A stretch of DNA of 64,000 bases from Humisphaera borealis (GCF_015169395.1 NZ_CP063458.1:5580001-5644000); one strand, 5' to 3'. Shown: positions 1 to 9,088, counted from the stretch's first letter. The notes: a model not told the origin generated them from the letters alone. Made by a program: numbers and translations.

Positions 1-303
1 CACCTTGCCGGATTTGTCGTAGATCAGCACATTGTTCTTCGGCTGGTTCGTCAGCAGAAAAAGCCGACCGTCGGCGACCTGAACCATCTCGTGACAGTCG
101 TTGACCGGTGTTTTCGCCGGGTCGGCCTGGCTCCAGGTCAGATCGACCCTGTAGCGGAATCCGCCGTGCCCGATGATCGCATCCTGCAGCGGCGGTTTCG
201 TCTTGCTGTCGGCGATCACCATCGGCGCGCCGAGCAACGATGCGGCAGCGCCGAGGCCGGCATGCTTAAGTAGCGTGCGGCGAGAGGGTTTGGGCTCATT
301 CAT
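1..303 (-). CDS. Tat-exported protein, N-terminal part only (cut by window edge)
   Basis: This gene starts at 303 and runs off the left edge after 101 codons, so only the N-terminus is visible. It begins with a twin-arginine-like signal: residues SRRTLLK followed by a short Ala/Gly/Leu-rich stretch ending near a MVIA cleavage region. The mature part contains a His-Glu-Met-rich segment and a stretch reading LFLLTNQPKNNVLIYD, which resembles a strand of an NHL or six-bladed propeller blade. A secreted beta-propeller is therefore my guess, not a demonstrated identity. The start codon overlaps the stop of the PSCyt/DUF1549 gene upstream by eight bases (ATGAATGA), so the two are almost certainly cotranscribed and probably translationally coupled. 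Confidence 0.75.
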   Translation of the reverse strand, partial: MNEPKPSRRTLLKHAGLGAAASLLGAPMVIADSKTKPPLQDAIIGHGGFRYRVDLTWSQADPAKTPVNDCHEMVQVADGRLFLLTNQPKNNVLIYDKSGKV

Positions 304-3300
304 GGGTGATTGCCTCGTCGAGGTTGAGAATCATGCTTGCGGCGAGCATGTTCGCCGCGAGAGACGGAGCGTCGAGCGCCGGATCCGCCGCCTGCTGACC
401 GACCTTCAGAAACTTGTCGGCGTCGGTCGGATGTGCCTTGTAGTAGTCCGTCGCCCGGGCGACCTGCCGCAGGATGACACTGGTTTCGCTCTCCGTTGGT
501 GGCCGTGAAAGCACCCTGCGGTAGATGAACGCCACTCGCGCCGCCGGGTCAGCACTGTGTCGCATCGCCAGTTGCGCCAGCTCGCGCGACGCCTCTAGAT
601 AGCTCGCATCGTTCAGCAGTGTCAGTGCCTGCAGCGGTGTATTGGTGCGAGACGTGCGGACTTCGCAAACGCGCCGCTGGGCGGAGTCGAACAGGAACGT
701 CGGTGCGATCGCCCGCCGCCAGAACGCATAGAGCGTTCGGCGGTACTGCGCCGCGCCTTCGCTGGGTTCGTATTTGAACCGACCCATGAACATCTCTTCC
801 CAGACGCCGTCCGGCTGATAAGGCCGCACCGGCGGGCCGCCGATGGCGGGGTTGAGCAAGCCCGCCGACGCCAGCGGCGAGTCGCGAAGCATCCAGCTCG
901 GCAGCCGGTACCGCGCACCGCGGGCGAGCAGTCGATTCTCCGGATCACGCGCGAGCAGCGCCGGGCTGACGTCCGACCGCTGGCGGTAGGTCTGGCTGGT
1001 AACGATCAGCTTGGCAATGTGCTTGATATCCCAGCCGCTCTCCATGAACTCGACCGCGAGCCAGTCGAGCAGTTCGGGATGGGTCGGGTGTTCCCCCTGC
1101 AGCCCGAAGTCGTCGGGCGTGCGAACCAGCCCTGCGCCGAAGTAGAGCTGCCAGAGGTGATTGACCATGACCCGAGCGGTCAGCGGGTTGTCGCTGGACG
1201 TGATCCATTTAGCCAACCCGGCGCGATCGCGCGGCAAATCTTTCGGAAAGTTGGCGACGGCGGGGGGCACACCCGGCTCGACTTTCTCCCCCTTCTTGTC
1301 CCACACACCGCGGATAAGGATGTTCGTTTCCCGCGGCGTCTTGCGCTCGGCGAGGACCATCACGTTCACGCCGCCGGCGGCCTTCTTCGCTTCGTCCAGC
1401 TGCCGTTTGGCGCGATCGAGCGACGCTCGCGCAATGCCGTACGGCCCGTGATCGGCGAGGAACTGCTCGCGAAGTCTGTCACGCAGCTTGGCGGCAATGC
1501 CGGCGGGATCTGCGGCTCTCGACACCGCAAGCTCTTCCAGCGGCGCGGCGCCCACGCTCTGAACGGTCGGACCGGCCTGATCGGTCGCGGTCACACGAAA
1601 CCGGGCGATGCTCGCGTTACCGAGGGTTGAACGATGCCGCATCTCGAAGACGAGCTCTTCATCGGCGGCCAGGGTCAGGGAATCGGCCAGGGCAAAGACC
1701 GCGGTGCGCGGCTTGGTGATATCGCTGCCGTGGCTGCTCCAGCCATTGCGGGGGTCGTCGTCGAGGGTGTCCTTCACCGCGCCGTAGCCGCCGTTCTTCT
1801 TGGGGTCGGCCGAATAATCCGCCGCCGCAGTGGCGACAGAGATGTCGCGGATTTGCGAGCTGTTGCGACGGCGGACCTGCACCTTGATGTCGGTCAGCAT
1901 GAAGTGCTTCGCCTCGCCACGGGCAAAGCCGCCATCCTTGCGGACCGGGTCGGGCAACACTTCCAGCTTCAGGCCGGTGATGCGCGGCAAAGGCGTCGTC
2001 GCGATGATGCGGTAGTCGTCCTGCATCGGGCTCGGCCCGCCGGCGACGATGGTGTCATCCGGACTGCCTGACAGCACCGTGCCTTCGATCGATTCGAGCG
2101 TATTCACATGGAGCGGCTTCCACGCCTTGAAGTTCGACGGCGTGTCCTTGACGCGCAACGCAAGCCACGATTGGAACGGCGGCTCGGCGGCATTGCGGGC
2201 CGCCAGTTCCACCGCCGACCGCTCGTCCGCCAGGTGCTGCGCCTCGACCACCGCCCGCGATGCCAGCGGCGACTTGTACGACAGGTATGGTTTGGCGGCG
2301 CTACCCGCTTTTCCGTCTTCGTCGATGCTGTTGAAGAACGCCGACAGGCTGTAGTAGTCGTTGTGCGAGAACGGATCGAACTTGTGCGAATGGCACTGGG
2401 CACAGCCGACGGTCAGCCCGAGCCAGAGCGTGCCGGTGGTGTTCACGCGGTCGATGACATAATCGACACGCGACTCTTCCGGATCGCGGCCCCCTTCGCC
2501 GTTGGTCATGTGATTGCGGTGGAAGGCGGTGGCGAGCTTCTGGTCGGGGGTGGCGTTGGGCAGCAGATCGCCGGCGAACTGCTCGAGCGTGAACTGATCG
2601 AACCGCATGTTGCGGTTGAACGCGGCGACGACATAGTCGCGCCAGGGCCAGTTGGTCCGGGTGGCGTCGGCCTGGAAACCGTCGGTGTCGCTGTAGCGCG
2701 CCGCATCGAGCCACCACATCGCCATCCGCTCGCCGAAATGCTCGCTGCCGAGCAGCCGATCGACCAGGCGGGTGTAGGCCTGCGGCGAATCATCCTTCTC
2801 GAACGACTGGAGTACTTCCGGCGAAGGCGGCAGACCGGTCAGATCCAGTGCCACCCGCCTTGCAAGTGTGTGCCTGGCCGCCTCGGGCGACGGCTTAAGA
2901 CCCTCGCGCGACAGCCGATCGAGAACGAATGCGTCGATCGCTGTCGCCGCGCCGTTGGCCGGCACCTCCGGGCGGGTCGGCTTTTCCAGCGACCAGTGCT
3001 TCCCCCACGGAGCACCGGCGGCGATCCACTTCTTGAAGGTTGCCACCTGCGCGGGCGTGAGTCCCTTGCGTGACTTGGCCGGCGGCATCACCTCGTCCGG
3101 ATCGGTCGAGGTGATACGGCGGATGAGTTCGCTCGCGTCCGGCTTGCCGGGCACGATCGCGGCGACGCCATCCTTCAGCGCCGTCGCCGGCTCCTGCAGA
3201 TCGAGCCGCAGATCGGCCTTGCGGTGCTTCTCGTCCGGGCCGTGACAACTGAAGCAACTCTCGGACAGGATCGGCAGAATATCGCGGCCGAACGTCGGCG

Positions 3301-3418
3301 CTTCGTCGGCAAGGCTCTTGTTGCCCGCCGCAAGGGTCACCAGCAATACAGCCAGCAGATGGGCCGGCCGGATGGTGACAGGCAGACGGGGACGTGACGT
3401 TAAAACTGCACTCCACAT
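296..3418 (-). CDS. PSCyt1/DUF1549/DUF1553 planctomycete secreted protein
   Basis: This is a large exported protein of a family expanded in Planctomycetota and Verrucomicrobiota. I chose the internal start at 3418 (MWSAVL) because it gives a clean signal peptide (hydrophobic LLAVLLVTLAAG, about residues 21-32) and leaves a 71-base gap to the divergent AraC gene. A PSCyt1 haem motif CFSCH sits at about residues 55-59. The DUF1549 domain follows, with the typical WWLDAARYSDTDGF and CAQCHSHKFDPF segments. A linker then leads to a C-terminal DUF1553 domain (ARVMVNHLWQLYFG, TPDDFG, HPELLDWLA). The family's activity is not established; a role in polysaccharide breakdown or electron transfer is inferred in the literature. 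Its stop overlaps the next gene, the Tat-exported protein at the left edge. Confidence 0.92.
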   Translation of the reverse strand: MWSAVLTSRPRLPVTIRPAHLLAVLLVTLAAGNKSLADEAPTFGRDILPILSESCFSCHGPDEKHRKADLRLDLQEPATALKDGVAAIVPGKPDASELIRRITSTDPDEVMPPAKSRKGLTPAQVATFKKWIAAGAPWGKHWSLEKPTRPEVPANGAATAIDAFVLDRLSREGLKPSPEAARHTLARRVALDLTGLPPSPEVLQSFEKDDSPQAYTRLVDRLLGSEHFGERMAMWWLDAARYSDTDGFQADATRTNWPWRDYVVAAFNRNMRFDQFTLEQFAGDLLPNATPDQKLATAFHRNHMTNGEGGRDPEESRVDYVIDRVNTTGTLWLGLTVGCAQCHSHKFDPFSHNDYYSLSAFFNSIDEDGKAGSAAKPYLSYKSPLASRAVVEAQHLADERSAVELAARNAAEPPFQSWLALRVKDTPSNFKAWKPLHVNTLESIEGTVLSGSPDDTIVAGGPSPMQDDYRIIATTPLPRITGLKLEVLPDPVRKDGGFARGEAKHFMLTDIKVQVRRRNSSQIRDISVATAAADYSADPKKNGGYGAVKDTLDDDPRNGWSSHGSDITKPRTAVFALADSLTLAADEELVFEMRHRSTLGNASIARFRVTATDQAGPTVQSVGAAPLEELAVSRAADPAGIAAKLRDRLREQFLADHGPYGIARASLDRAKRQLDEAKKAAGGVNVMVLAERKTPRETNILIRGVWDKKGEKVEPGVPPAVANFPKDLPRDRAGLAKWITSSDNPLTARVMVNHLWQLYFGAGLVRTPDDFGLQGEHPTHPELLDWLAVEFMESGWDIKHIAKLIVTSQTYRQRSDVSPALLARDPENRLLARGARYRLPSWMLRDSPLASAGLLNPAIGGPPVRPYQPDGVWEEMFMGRFKYEPSEGAAQYRRTLYAFWRRAIAPTFLFDSAQRRVCEVRTSRTNTPLQALTLLNDASYLEASRELAQLAMRHSADPAARVAFIYRRVLSRPPTESETSVILRQVARATDYYKAHPTDADKFLKVGQQAADPALDAPSLAANMLAASMILNLDEAITHE

Positions 3419-3489
3419 GGAAACCAGTATGACGCGGCTCGGCACATGGGGAATGCCAAACAAAGCTCAAAAAGTTGTATTATTCGATC
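3419..3489. promoter_or_regulatory. Divergent promoter region between PSCyt gene and AraC regulator
   Basis: These 71 bases separate two divergently transcribed genes if the internal starts I chose are right. The right half is noticeably AT-rich (around 3460-3486) compared with its neighbours, which suits overlapping divergent promoters. The arrangement of an AraC-type regulator divergent from a secreted-protein operon is the usual one for local substrate-responsive control. I could not fix -35/-10 boxes with confidence. Confidence 0.5.
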
Positions 3490-4362
3490 ATGGCATCAAA
3501 ACCCAGGAGCAATCGGTTCGTGCGTTCAATCTTCGCAACGCCGAATCCGCTTCATCAGGAGGTGTTTTATACCGTTCACCGTGCCGGGCACCTGATCGCC
3601 GGCGTAGAGCACAGCATCCGCCGGAAGCATTACCCCGGCCACGAGCTGATTGTTTGCCTCAACGGCGCCGGATTCCTTCGCATCGACGGACGTGAACATG
3701 AGGTCGGCAAGCGTGACCTGGCGTGGGTCGATTGCCGGATGCCGCACCATTACGGTGCGGTTGTGGCCGACCCGTGGGAAGTCTACTGGGTGCGTTTTGA
3801 AGGCCCGCGGCTGACACGGCTGGGTGAACTGCTCGGCGTAGCGGCCGAGCCGATCTTTCGGCAGATCGATTTTGCCGACGCCAAGGCGACCTTCGAACAG
3901 ACCCTTGATGCCCTCGAAAGCGCCGACGCCGACGCCCCGGCGCAAGTCCACGCCAGCATTGCCCGCCTGCTCGCGATCGCGTTTCGCGGTCGGCGACTAC
4001 GGGCCGGCGAGGGACAGCCGGTGTACCCGGCGGAACTCGAGCCGGCCGTTCAGCGGATGAAACTGTTCTACTTCGAACGGTGCTCGGTTGCCGACCTGGC
4101 CGAGCGGTGCGGCATGAGCGGATCACATTTCGCCCGGCGGTTTCGCGCCGCGTTCGGCACCGGCCCGATCGACTGGCTCCGCCGGGAACGCATCAACCAG
4201 GCCAAGCGCCGACTGGTCGAGACCGATGACGCGATCAAGCAGATCGCCGAGCAGGTCGGCTATCACGACCGGTTCTTCTTCAGCAAGGACTTCCGCAAAC
4301 TGGCAGGTGTTCCGCCTCGCGAATATCGCCGGCATGAGGCGACTCGGGAGGCGGAGAAGTGA
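3490..4362 (+). CDS. AraC family transcriptional regulator
   Basis: This is an AraC-type activator of about 290 residues. The N-terminal cupin-like sensor half contains HYPGHELIVCLNGAGFLRIDG and a WVDCRMPHHY segment. The C-terminal half carries the two helix-turn-helix motifs, with the typical second-HTH signature IKQIAEQVGYHDRFFFSKDF followed by KLAGVPPREYR. The start at 3490 (MASKPRS) is preferred to an ATG five codons earlier because the earlier one would nearly abut the divergent gene. It is transcribed away from the PSCyt operon and probably senses a sugar or glycan fragment to regulate it. The ligand cannot be read from the sequence. Confidence 0.9.
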   Translation: MASKPRSNRFVRSIFATPNPLHQEVFYTVHRAGHLIAGVEHSIRRKHYPGHELIVCLNGAGFLRIDGREHEVGKRDLAWVDCRMPHHYGAVVADPWEVYWVRFEGPRLTRLGELLGVAAEPIFRQIDFADAKATFEQTLDALESADADAPAQVHASIARLLAIAFRGRRLRAGEGQPVYPAELEPAVQRMKLFYFERCSVADLAERCGMSGSHFARRFRAAFGTGPIDWLRRERINQAKRRLVETDDAIKQIAEQVGYHDRFFFSKDFRKLAGVPPREYRRHEATREAEK

Positions 4363-4373
4363 ACCCTCGATGC

Positions 4374-4534
4374 ACACAGATCTGCACAGATCAAGACAAA
4401 ATCAGTGACACGGGCTTCCAGCCCGTGCGAAATGCGCTGGAGTCTCGTTGTGTACGTCTTCCTACTCCAACCAATTCCGCACGGGCTGGAAGCCCGTGTC
4501 ACTGACATTGTCTTTACCTGTGCCGATCTGTGCG
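4374..4534. repeat. Long imperfect intergenic palindrome (about 160 bases)
   Basis: Two arms of about 60 bases (4374-4433 and 4474-4534) are near-perfect reverse complements around a loop of about 20-40 bases. The core of each arm is itself a small palindrome, CACGGGCTTCCAGCCCGTG. The element lies between two convergent genes, the AraC regulator and an alpha/beta hydrolase. It could act as a bidirectional terminator or be a remnant of a dispersed repeat. There is no U-tract typical of an intrinsic terminator. Confidence 0.85.
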
Positions 4535-4542
4535 TCCGTGGA

Positions 4543-5613
4543 TCACTTTGCCGCGGTTTTGCGCAGGTCTTTCAGGCACTTCGGATCCGAATCGACCGGC
4601 TGTCCCACGCTGTCGACCGGTTGCGTGAAGAGGTACTTCCAGACCGCCTCGTGGAGGTACTTGCCCGAGGCGTCCTTTACCGCCGCGCCGCCGGGCGTCA
4701 CGCTGCTGTGGGCCTTCTTGGCGTCTTTCTTGACGTCGGCGCTAGTGATCAGCCGTCGGCTGTTGCCGAACGGTGCGGCGCCCTGGTCCACGTTCACGAT
4801 CGCACCAAACTGCTGCAGCCCGAGTAGTTCCCACGAGCGGCAGTAGTGGCCGCCGGTCCAGCCGCCGTCCAGGACATGGCTGAAGCCGAAAAACCGGTTC
4901 TTCGGCGTCGCCGACGGCAGGCCCTGCCAGGTTTCATACTGATCGCGCGGACCGCAGAACATGACAACGCGGTCCACCTTCTGATGCAGCGCGAAGCGTG
5001 CGGCCGTCGTTGCCCCGTGCGAAGCGCCGGCAATGATCACGCGATCCCACTTCAATCCCTTGCCGTCGGCCGAGAGGAACATGTCCCACTTGCCCTGCGG
5101 GTTCTCCTTGGCCAGCCACTTCACGAACTGGTACGCCCGCTCCATCATGCCATCGGGTTTGGGGATGACGACCTGGTCGCTGAAGTCCTCTCCGGTGGCG
5201 GCCTCCAGGCGAATCTTGCCGAGGAATTTGTCATCGGCGGGCGGCGGCTCCTTGCCGAACTTTCCGAACCAGCCGTTGGCGTAATGAACGCGAATCGCGT
5301 GCAGGCCGTAGCTGTTGACGCGTTCGAACAGTGCCGGGCTGTTGCCCATCAGCCAGATGACCAGCTTTCCCTGCGGAGCGACGCGGGTATCGACCGACGC
5401 ATTCTCGGTGTCCTGCGGCTTGCCGTCCTTCTCGAGCAGGAACTCGATCTCCGGATGCGCCTTGACCCTCGGATCGATCAGGCTCGCCCGCGCCGTCAGT
5501 TCATAGCGCCGGGGCGAAGGGTCTTTAAACGCCAGCGGTGCCTCGGCCGCGGTGGTTGGGAGGCTGCACACACTTGCCAGCGACAGGATCACAGACAAAC
5601 TGAAAACACGCAT
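4543..5613 (-). CDS. Secreted alpha/beta hydrolase (BPSS1187-like)
   Basis: This exported protein of 356 residues has a signal peptide at residues 1-22 (hydrophobic VFSLSVILSLASV, cleavage near TAAEA). The nucleophile elbow is GASHGA with the serine at about residue 198, preceded by a typical strand VIIAG. A later LDGGWTGGHYCRSWE segment resembles the family often labelled BPSS1187. The catalytic His is likely near the GGHY segment, but I cannot assign it firmly. The substrate is unknown; an ester in plant or algal polymers is plausible. It heads away from the long palindrome and is followed upstream by two more exported esterases on the same strand. Confidence 0.8.
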   Translation of the reverse strand: MRVFSLSVILSLASVCSLPTTAAEAPLAFKDPSPRRYELTARASLIDPRVKAHPEIEFLLEKDGKPQDTENASVDTRVAPQGKLVIWLMGNSPALFERVNSYGLHAIRVHYANGWFGKFGKEPPPADDKFLGKIRLEAATGEDFSDQVVIPKPDGMMERAYQFVKWLAKENPQGKWDMFLSADGKGLKWDRVIIAGASHGATTAARFALHQKVDRVVMFCGPRDQYETWQGLPSATPKNRFFGFSHVLDGGWTGGHYCRSWELLGLQQFGAIVNVDQGAAPFGNSRRLITSADVKKDAKKAHSSVTPGGAAVKDASGKYLHEAVWKYLFTQPVDSVGQPVDSDPKCLKDLRKTAAK

Positions 5614-5658
5614 TCCATCTCTCCTTTGTACTTGCCGCGACAGGCCACTGCCGAACGT

Positions 5659-6798
5659 CTACTTCTCCAGTAATCCGTCGAGCCAGGGCGAAATCTTCTC
5701 AAACCAACGTGAAGCATGCTGCCGTAGGCCCGGCCCGCTGAAGTGCACGCCTTTTCCGTCGCGTTCACGCCACTCGGACTTCAGTGCGTCGGAGTCGGGT
5801 CCTTCGAGTGCGATTCCGTCTTTCCAGAGCGATGCCTGCGCGGACCGAATGTCGGGAGATGCTTCATCGCCGGGCACGTGATAACTCACCTGTGCTACGA
5901 ACCAAGGCGCTTCCCAGGCGATCTGCTTTCGCGAGTCGCGAATCAGCTTCTCCAGGTACTCCCGATAAAGTTTGCCGGGCAGCGTTCGGGTGGCGTCCCT
6001 CTGGTTGGCGTCGCTTTCGCCCTGATGCCAGAGCACGGCCCGGAACCCTCGTGGGCCCAGCTGCGACATGCGACCCGTGAACATCTCGAACGCCTGCCCT
6101 TTGCATTCCCATTGGCCGTCGGCGGATTTCTGAACGCGACTCTCGATCGTCGGCGGGTTGGGAAAGCGCATTCCCTTGGGCAGCCATTCGCGAACGCTGC
6201 TGGCACCGATACCGCATGCAACGAAACCCACCGGAACGCCGTACCGCTCGGCGATTGCGTCACCCAACGGCGGCATAAAGCTCCCACCACCGCCGCTCGC
6301 ACCGGGCTGAGGATCATTGGCCAACTGCCATCGTTTGCCGTCAAACGCCGTGACCTTGCCGGTCTTGGTGGTCTGCTTCTCCTGGCCGTGATTGGCGGAG
6401 TTCGACTGGCCGGCGACCACGAACACCTCGCCGACACCCACATGCTCGACCACCGATTCGGCGATGACCTTGCCATCGGCGACCGCCTTCACCTCCAGGC
6501 GATACCATCCACCGGCCGGCACTTCCAGTTGGCCCCGAAACCCGGCCGCGCCGCCGGTGATTGGAATTCCCCGCCATGGGCCTGCCTTGGCGTCGGCGAT
6601 CACGCGACACTCGATCTCGAACCTGCCGATCTCGCGATCAGCAATCCTGCCCGAAACCACCACCGGCCCGACCGACTTGGAGGTCCGTTGCATGACCTGA
6701 TACTCCAACGGTGCGTCGAGCACGAGCCCCGCGCCCTCGGCCGCTGAAGTCAGGGCCAGCAACAACAGAACGAGAAGTGTCGGGATGCAACGAACCAT
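5659..6798 (-). CDS. Sialate O-acetylesterase-family (SASA) exported esterase
   Basis: This is a 379-residue SGNH-fold esterase. A signal peptide spans residues 1-22 (LLVLLLLALTSAA). The first 120 residues form an Ig-like or beta-sandwich domain. The catalytic domain follows with block I GQSNS (Ser at about residue 132), a GxGASSVREW segment, the typical WHQGESDA block III region, and a C-terminal KGVHFSGPGL segment carrying the likely catalytic His. The family removes O-acetyl groups from sugars such as acetylated sialic acid or xylan. It lies 45 bases upstream of the preceding hydrolase on the same strand, so the two may be cotranscribed. Confidence 0.88.
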   Translation of the reverse strand: MVRCIPTLLVLLLLALTSAAEGAGLVLDAPLEYQVMQRTSKSVGPVVVSGRIADREIGRFEIECRVIADAKAGPWRGIPITGGAAGFRGQLEVPAGGWYRLEVKAVADGKVIAESVVEHVGVGEVFVVAGQSNSANHGQEKQTTKTGKVTAFDGKRWQLANDPQPGASGGGGSFMPPLGDAIAERYGVPVGFVACGIGASSVREWLPKGMRFPNPPTIESRVQKSADGQWECKGQAFEMFTGRMSQLGPRGFRAVLWHQGESDANQRDATRTLPGKLYREYLEKLIRDSRKQIAWEAPWFVAQVSYHVPGDEASPDIRSAQASLWKDGIALEGPDSDALKSEWRERDGKGVHFSGPGLRQHASRWFEKISPWLDGLLEK

Positions 6799-6877
6799 GG
6801 TTTAGGTGCTCTGTCTGATCGCCGGTCGAGACATTGTCCGGCGGTTATTGAATGGAGTTACCGCACAGCCGGGCGAT

Positions 6878-7864
6878 TCACTTGCCCGTTGTTGGCGTTG
6901 CCCCGGACGATTCCGCGGGCACAGCGGCGGGCATCAGCTTGAGGTCGGTCGCCCACTCCACAAACCGCTGATGCCATGTGCCGAAGGGGATGCCCTTGCG
7001 GGGCGAGATTGCTCCGCCGTGCGCACCAGCACCATAAATGTGCATCTCGATGTTCAGCGGCTTGGGCTTCATCGACTTACCGACCTCGAACAATGCGTTG
7101 TAGAACTCCACCGTCTGCTTGGCGTGGAAGACATCGCCGGTTCCAGCGCACACCAGGAATGTCGGCGGCAAGTCCTTGGGGACATTGCTCAGATCGAGCG
7201 ATCCGGGAACCCAGCCGGGGTAGACCAGCACCACCCAGTCGGGCCGCGAGCTGACGCGATCGATCGGATCGGCTGCATCGGCCTTGCCGGCGTCGAACGT
7301 CAACACAATCCGTGCGGTCTGCTCGCCGCCGGCCGAAAAGCCCATGTGCCCGATCTTGTTCGGGTCAATGTTCCACTCTTTGGCGTTGGCGCGGACCGTT
7401 CGGATGGCTCGCTGCGTATCCAGCAATGCGTCCGTCGCCGATCCGTACGGCTTGAGCCGGTAGCGATGGACGAAGCAGGAGACGCCGACCGAGTTAAACC
7501 AGGCGGCGATGTCGGTGCCCTCCGGGCCCACGTTGCAGGTGTTGTTCCCGCCGCCGGGCGAGAGGATGACCGACATCCCGTTGGCCTTGTCTGGCGGGGC
7601 CAGATAGAGCTCGATTGACGGGTTGTGAATGTTGGTGACGGCCGACACGCGACCACCGCCGGTGTTGAACTTCTCCTCCTGGTCGGAGCCCGGGCCGGCC
7701 TTCAATGCAGGATGTCCCGGCGGAAACAGCGCAACAACCTTGTGGCCCGCCGTCAGCGGCTTGGGTTCCAATAGCTTCACTGGCGCGTCCGCACCGGCCG
7801 CGACCGAGTGGGCGAACGTCGCGAAACCGACTGTCAGGCCGATCAGGCCAATGGTGTACCGCAT
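6878..7864 (-). CDS. Secreted alpha/beta hydrolase, acetyl-xylan-esterase-like
   Basis: The start at 7864 (MRYTIGLIGL) is chosen because it opens a signal peptide and is preceded by a GGAGAGGA ribosome-binding site about 9 bases upstream. The mature protein of about 305 residues has an oxyanion-hole-like SPGGGN segment, the nucleophile elbow GFSAGG, an acid-containing VCAGTGDVFH segment and a C-terminal GAGAHGG with the probable catalytic His. This order matches the BD-FAE/COG0657 esterases that deacetylate carbohydrates. It is the third of three tandem minus-strand exported esterases. Confidence 0.88.
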   Translation of the reverse strand: MRYTIGLIGLTVGFATFAHSVAAGADAPVKLLEPKPLTAGHKVVALFPPGHPALKAGPGSDQEEKFNTGGGRVSAVTNIHNPSIELYLAPPDKANGMSVILSPGGGNNTCNVGPEGTDIAAWFNSVGVSCFVHRYRLKPYGSATDALLDTQRAIRTVRANAKEWNIDPNKIGHMGFSAGGEQTARIVLTFDAGKADAADPIDRVSSRPDWVVLVYPGWVPGSLDLSNVPKDLPPTFLVCAGTGDVFHAKQTVEFYNALFEVGKSMKPKPLNIEMHIYGAGAHGGAISPRKGIPFGTWHQRFVEWATDLKLMPAAVPAESSGATPTTGK

Positions 7865-8051
7865 CTGCGAAATCCTCTCCGGAAAGAAACGACACCGCCC
7901 GCACGCTGCCACCGACGCGGCCGGCGTGACGTCTTACTTCACCGCAACGGTCGGTCGAAGGCAACGACGATGGAAGCGGCGCACCATCTGACGTATCCTG
8001 CTGCAGCCGGAGCAAACCCGGCTCATAGAACCAAGGCTGCATCACATGTTC

Positions 8052-8136
8052 GCCCCTGTGACGGAACGGCAGACGTAGCGGACTTAAAATCCGCAGACTC
8101 GAAAGGGTCGTGTGGGTTCGAATCCCACCTGGGGCA
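8052..8136 (+). tRNA. tRNA-Leu (anticodon UAA)
   Basis: This is an 85-nt type II tRNA with a seven-base acceptor stem containing one U-U mismatch. The anticodon arm is GCGGA-CTTAAAA-TCCGC with TAA at 8085-8087, the variable arm is long (GACTC/GGGTC), and the T arm is GTGGG-TTCGAAT-CCCAC. The discriminator is A and no CCA is encoded. The last bases are part of a 19-base tandem duplication. Confidence 0.96.
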
Positions 8137-8166
8137 TTGCAACGCTTCTGGGGCATTGCAACGCTT
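8129..8166 (+). repeat. Perfect 19-base tandem duplication of the tRNA-Leu 3' end
   Basis: The sequence CTGGGGCATTGCAACGCTT occurs twice back to back, at 8129-8147 and 8148-8166. The first copy includes the last eight bases of tRNA-Leu(UAA). It could be replication slippage or the scar of an excised tRNA-targeting element. Confidence 0.9.
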
Positions 8167-8245
8167 GTCGCATGGACCGCCTGGTTCGCAGCCTCTTCGA
8201 GCCGGTGCCTTCAGGCCTGAGTCGTGCTAAACTCCTGAAGGTCTC

Positions 8246-8319
8246 GCCCACGTAGCTCAGTTGGATAGAGCGGTGGTTTCCTAAACCACAGGTCACAGGT
8301 TCGAATCCTGTCGTGGGTA
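8246..8319 (+). tRNA. tRNA-Arg (anticodon CCU)
   Basis: This is a 74-nt tRNA with acceptor GCCCACG pairing to CGTGGGT (one G-U pair), a D arm GCTCAGTTGGATAGAGC, an anticodon arm GTGGT-TTCCTAA-ACCAC with CCT in the centre, and a T arm ACAGG-TTCGAAT-CCTGT. No CCA is encoded. It lies about 110 bases after tRNA-Leu on the same strand. Confidence 0.96.
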
Positions 8320-8362
8320 TTGTCTCGACGGTCCGACATCGGCGGGGCGTTGGCCGATCACT

Positions 8363-9088
8363 TCACAACGCGGCCTTGATCGACTCGACGACCTTCGTCG
8401 CCAGGAAGTTCGATCCTTCTTCGGAAAAGTGGACGTCCTTCGGGCGCTGCATCTTCGCCAGGTGCGGCGTGATGGCGGCATTCAGGTCGTCGATCGTTAC
8501 GCCGGTATCCTTCATCACCTTCAGCGCGATCTGGTTGTATTCACCGACATCGCCGAAGGTCCGCACCGGGTTCAGTTCGCCGGCGGGGATGGGGGTGGTG
8601 GTGGCAAAGATCACCTTCGCGCCGGTCTTCTTCATCTTCTCGACCAGCGTTCGCAGGTTCTTTTCGTAGTCGGCCGGTTCGACCTGCCGCTTGCCGTCGG
8701 GCATGTGCCTGAGGTCGTGAATGCCAAAGTTAAAGTGGATCACGTCCCACTTGCCGTCGCCGAGCCATTTGTCGATACCCGTGACCCCGTTCTTCGTCGG
8801 CCCGCAATTGGCGAGGGCGCGGTGGACGTTGGCCTTCCCTTCCAGTTGCTTGCGAACCGGTACGGTGTAGCCGATGGAGATCGAATCGCCGATGAGCAGC
8901 ACCCGCGGCAGGCCGGCGACATCTTTGATCGGAGCCATCGCCGGGTTGGGTGCAGCTTTCTTTGTCTCGGCGGCGGCGGGGGGCTTGGAATCCGCGGCCG
9001 ATGGCTTCGGGTCGGCGGCGATCGCCGTGGAAGCGAGACCTGCCGAAATCAGCAATGTTGCGACGGCGCGGGCGATGTGTTGGCTCAT
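8363..9088 (-). CDS. Secreted SGNH/GDSL-family hydrolase
   Basis: The start at 9088 (MSQHIARAVATLL) is chosen over one 15 codons earlier because it begins a normal signal peptide ending near STAIAADP. An Ala/Pro/Lys-rich spacer of about 35 residues follows. The catalytic domain shows block I GDSIS (Ser), the conserved Asn-Gly region, FGIHD, and block V DVHFSEEG with Asp and His. This matches SGNH hydrolases that remove acetyl or acyl groups from carbohydrates. It is convergent with tRNA-Arg and divergent from tex. Confidence 0.9.
   Translation of the reverse strand: MSQHIARAVATLLISAGLASTAIAADPKPSAADSKPPAAAETKKAAPNPAMAPIKDVAGLPRVLLIGDSISIGYTVPVRKQLEGKANVHRALANCGPTKNGVTGIDKWLGDGKWDVIHFNFGIHDLRHMPDGKRQVEPADYEKNLRTLVEKMKKTGAKVIFATTTPIPAGELNPVRTFGDVGEYNQIALKVMKDTGVTIDDLNAAITPHLAKMQRPKDVHFSEEGSNFLATKVVESIKAAL

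Noticed and set aside
296-3073. Long opposite-strand frames under the PSCyt, Tex, EttA and ResB-CcsA genes (for example 2108-3073, 9142-10602, 11662-13584, 53387-55801).
   Set aside because: They are shadows of high-GC coding sequence: Arg/Gly/Val-rich translations without family motifs, while the opposite frame carries clear domains.
8129-8166. An integrated element bounded by the duplicated tRNA end.
   Set aside because: The two copies are directly adjacent, so nothing is integrated here now.
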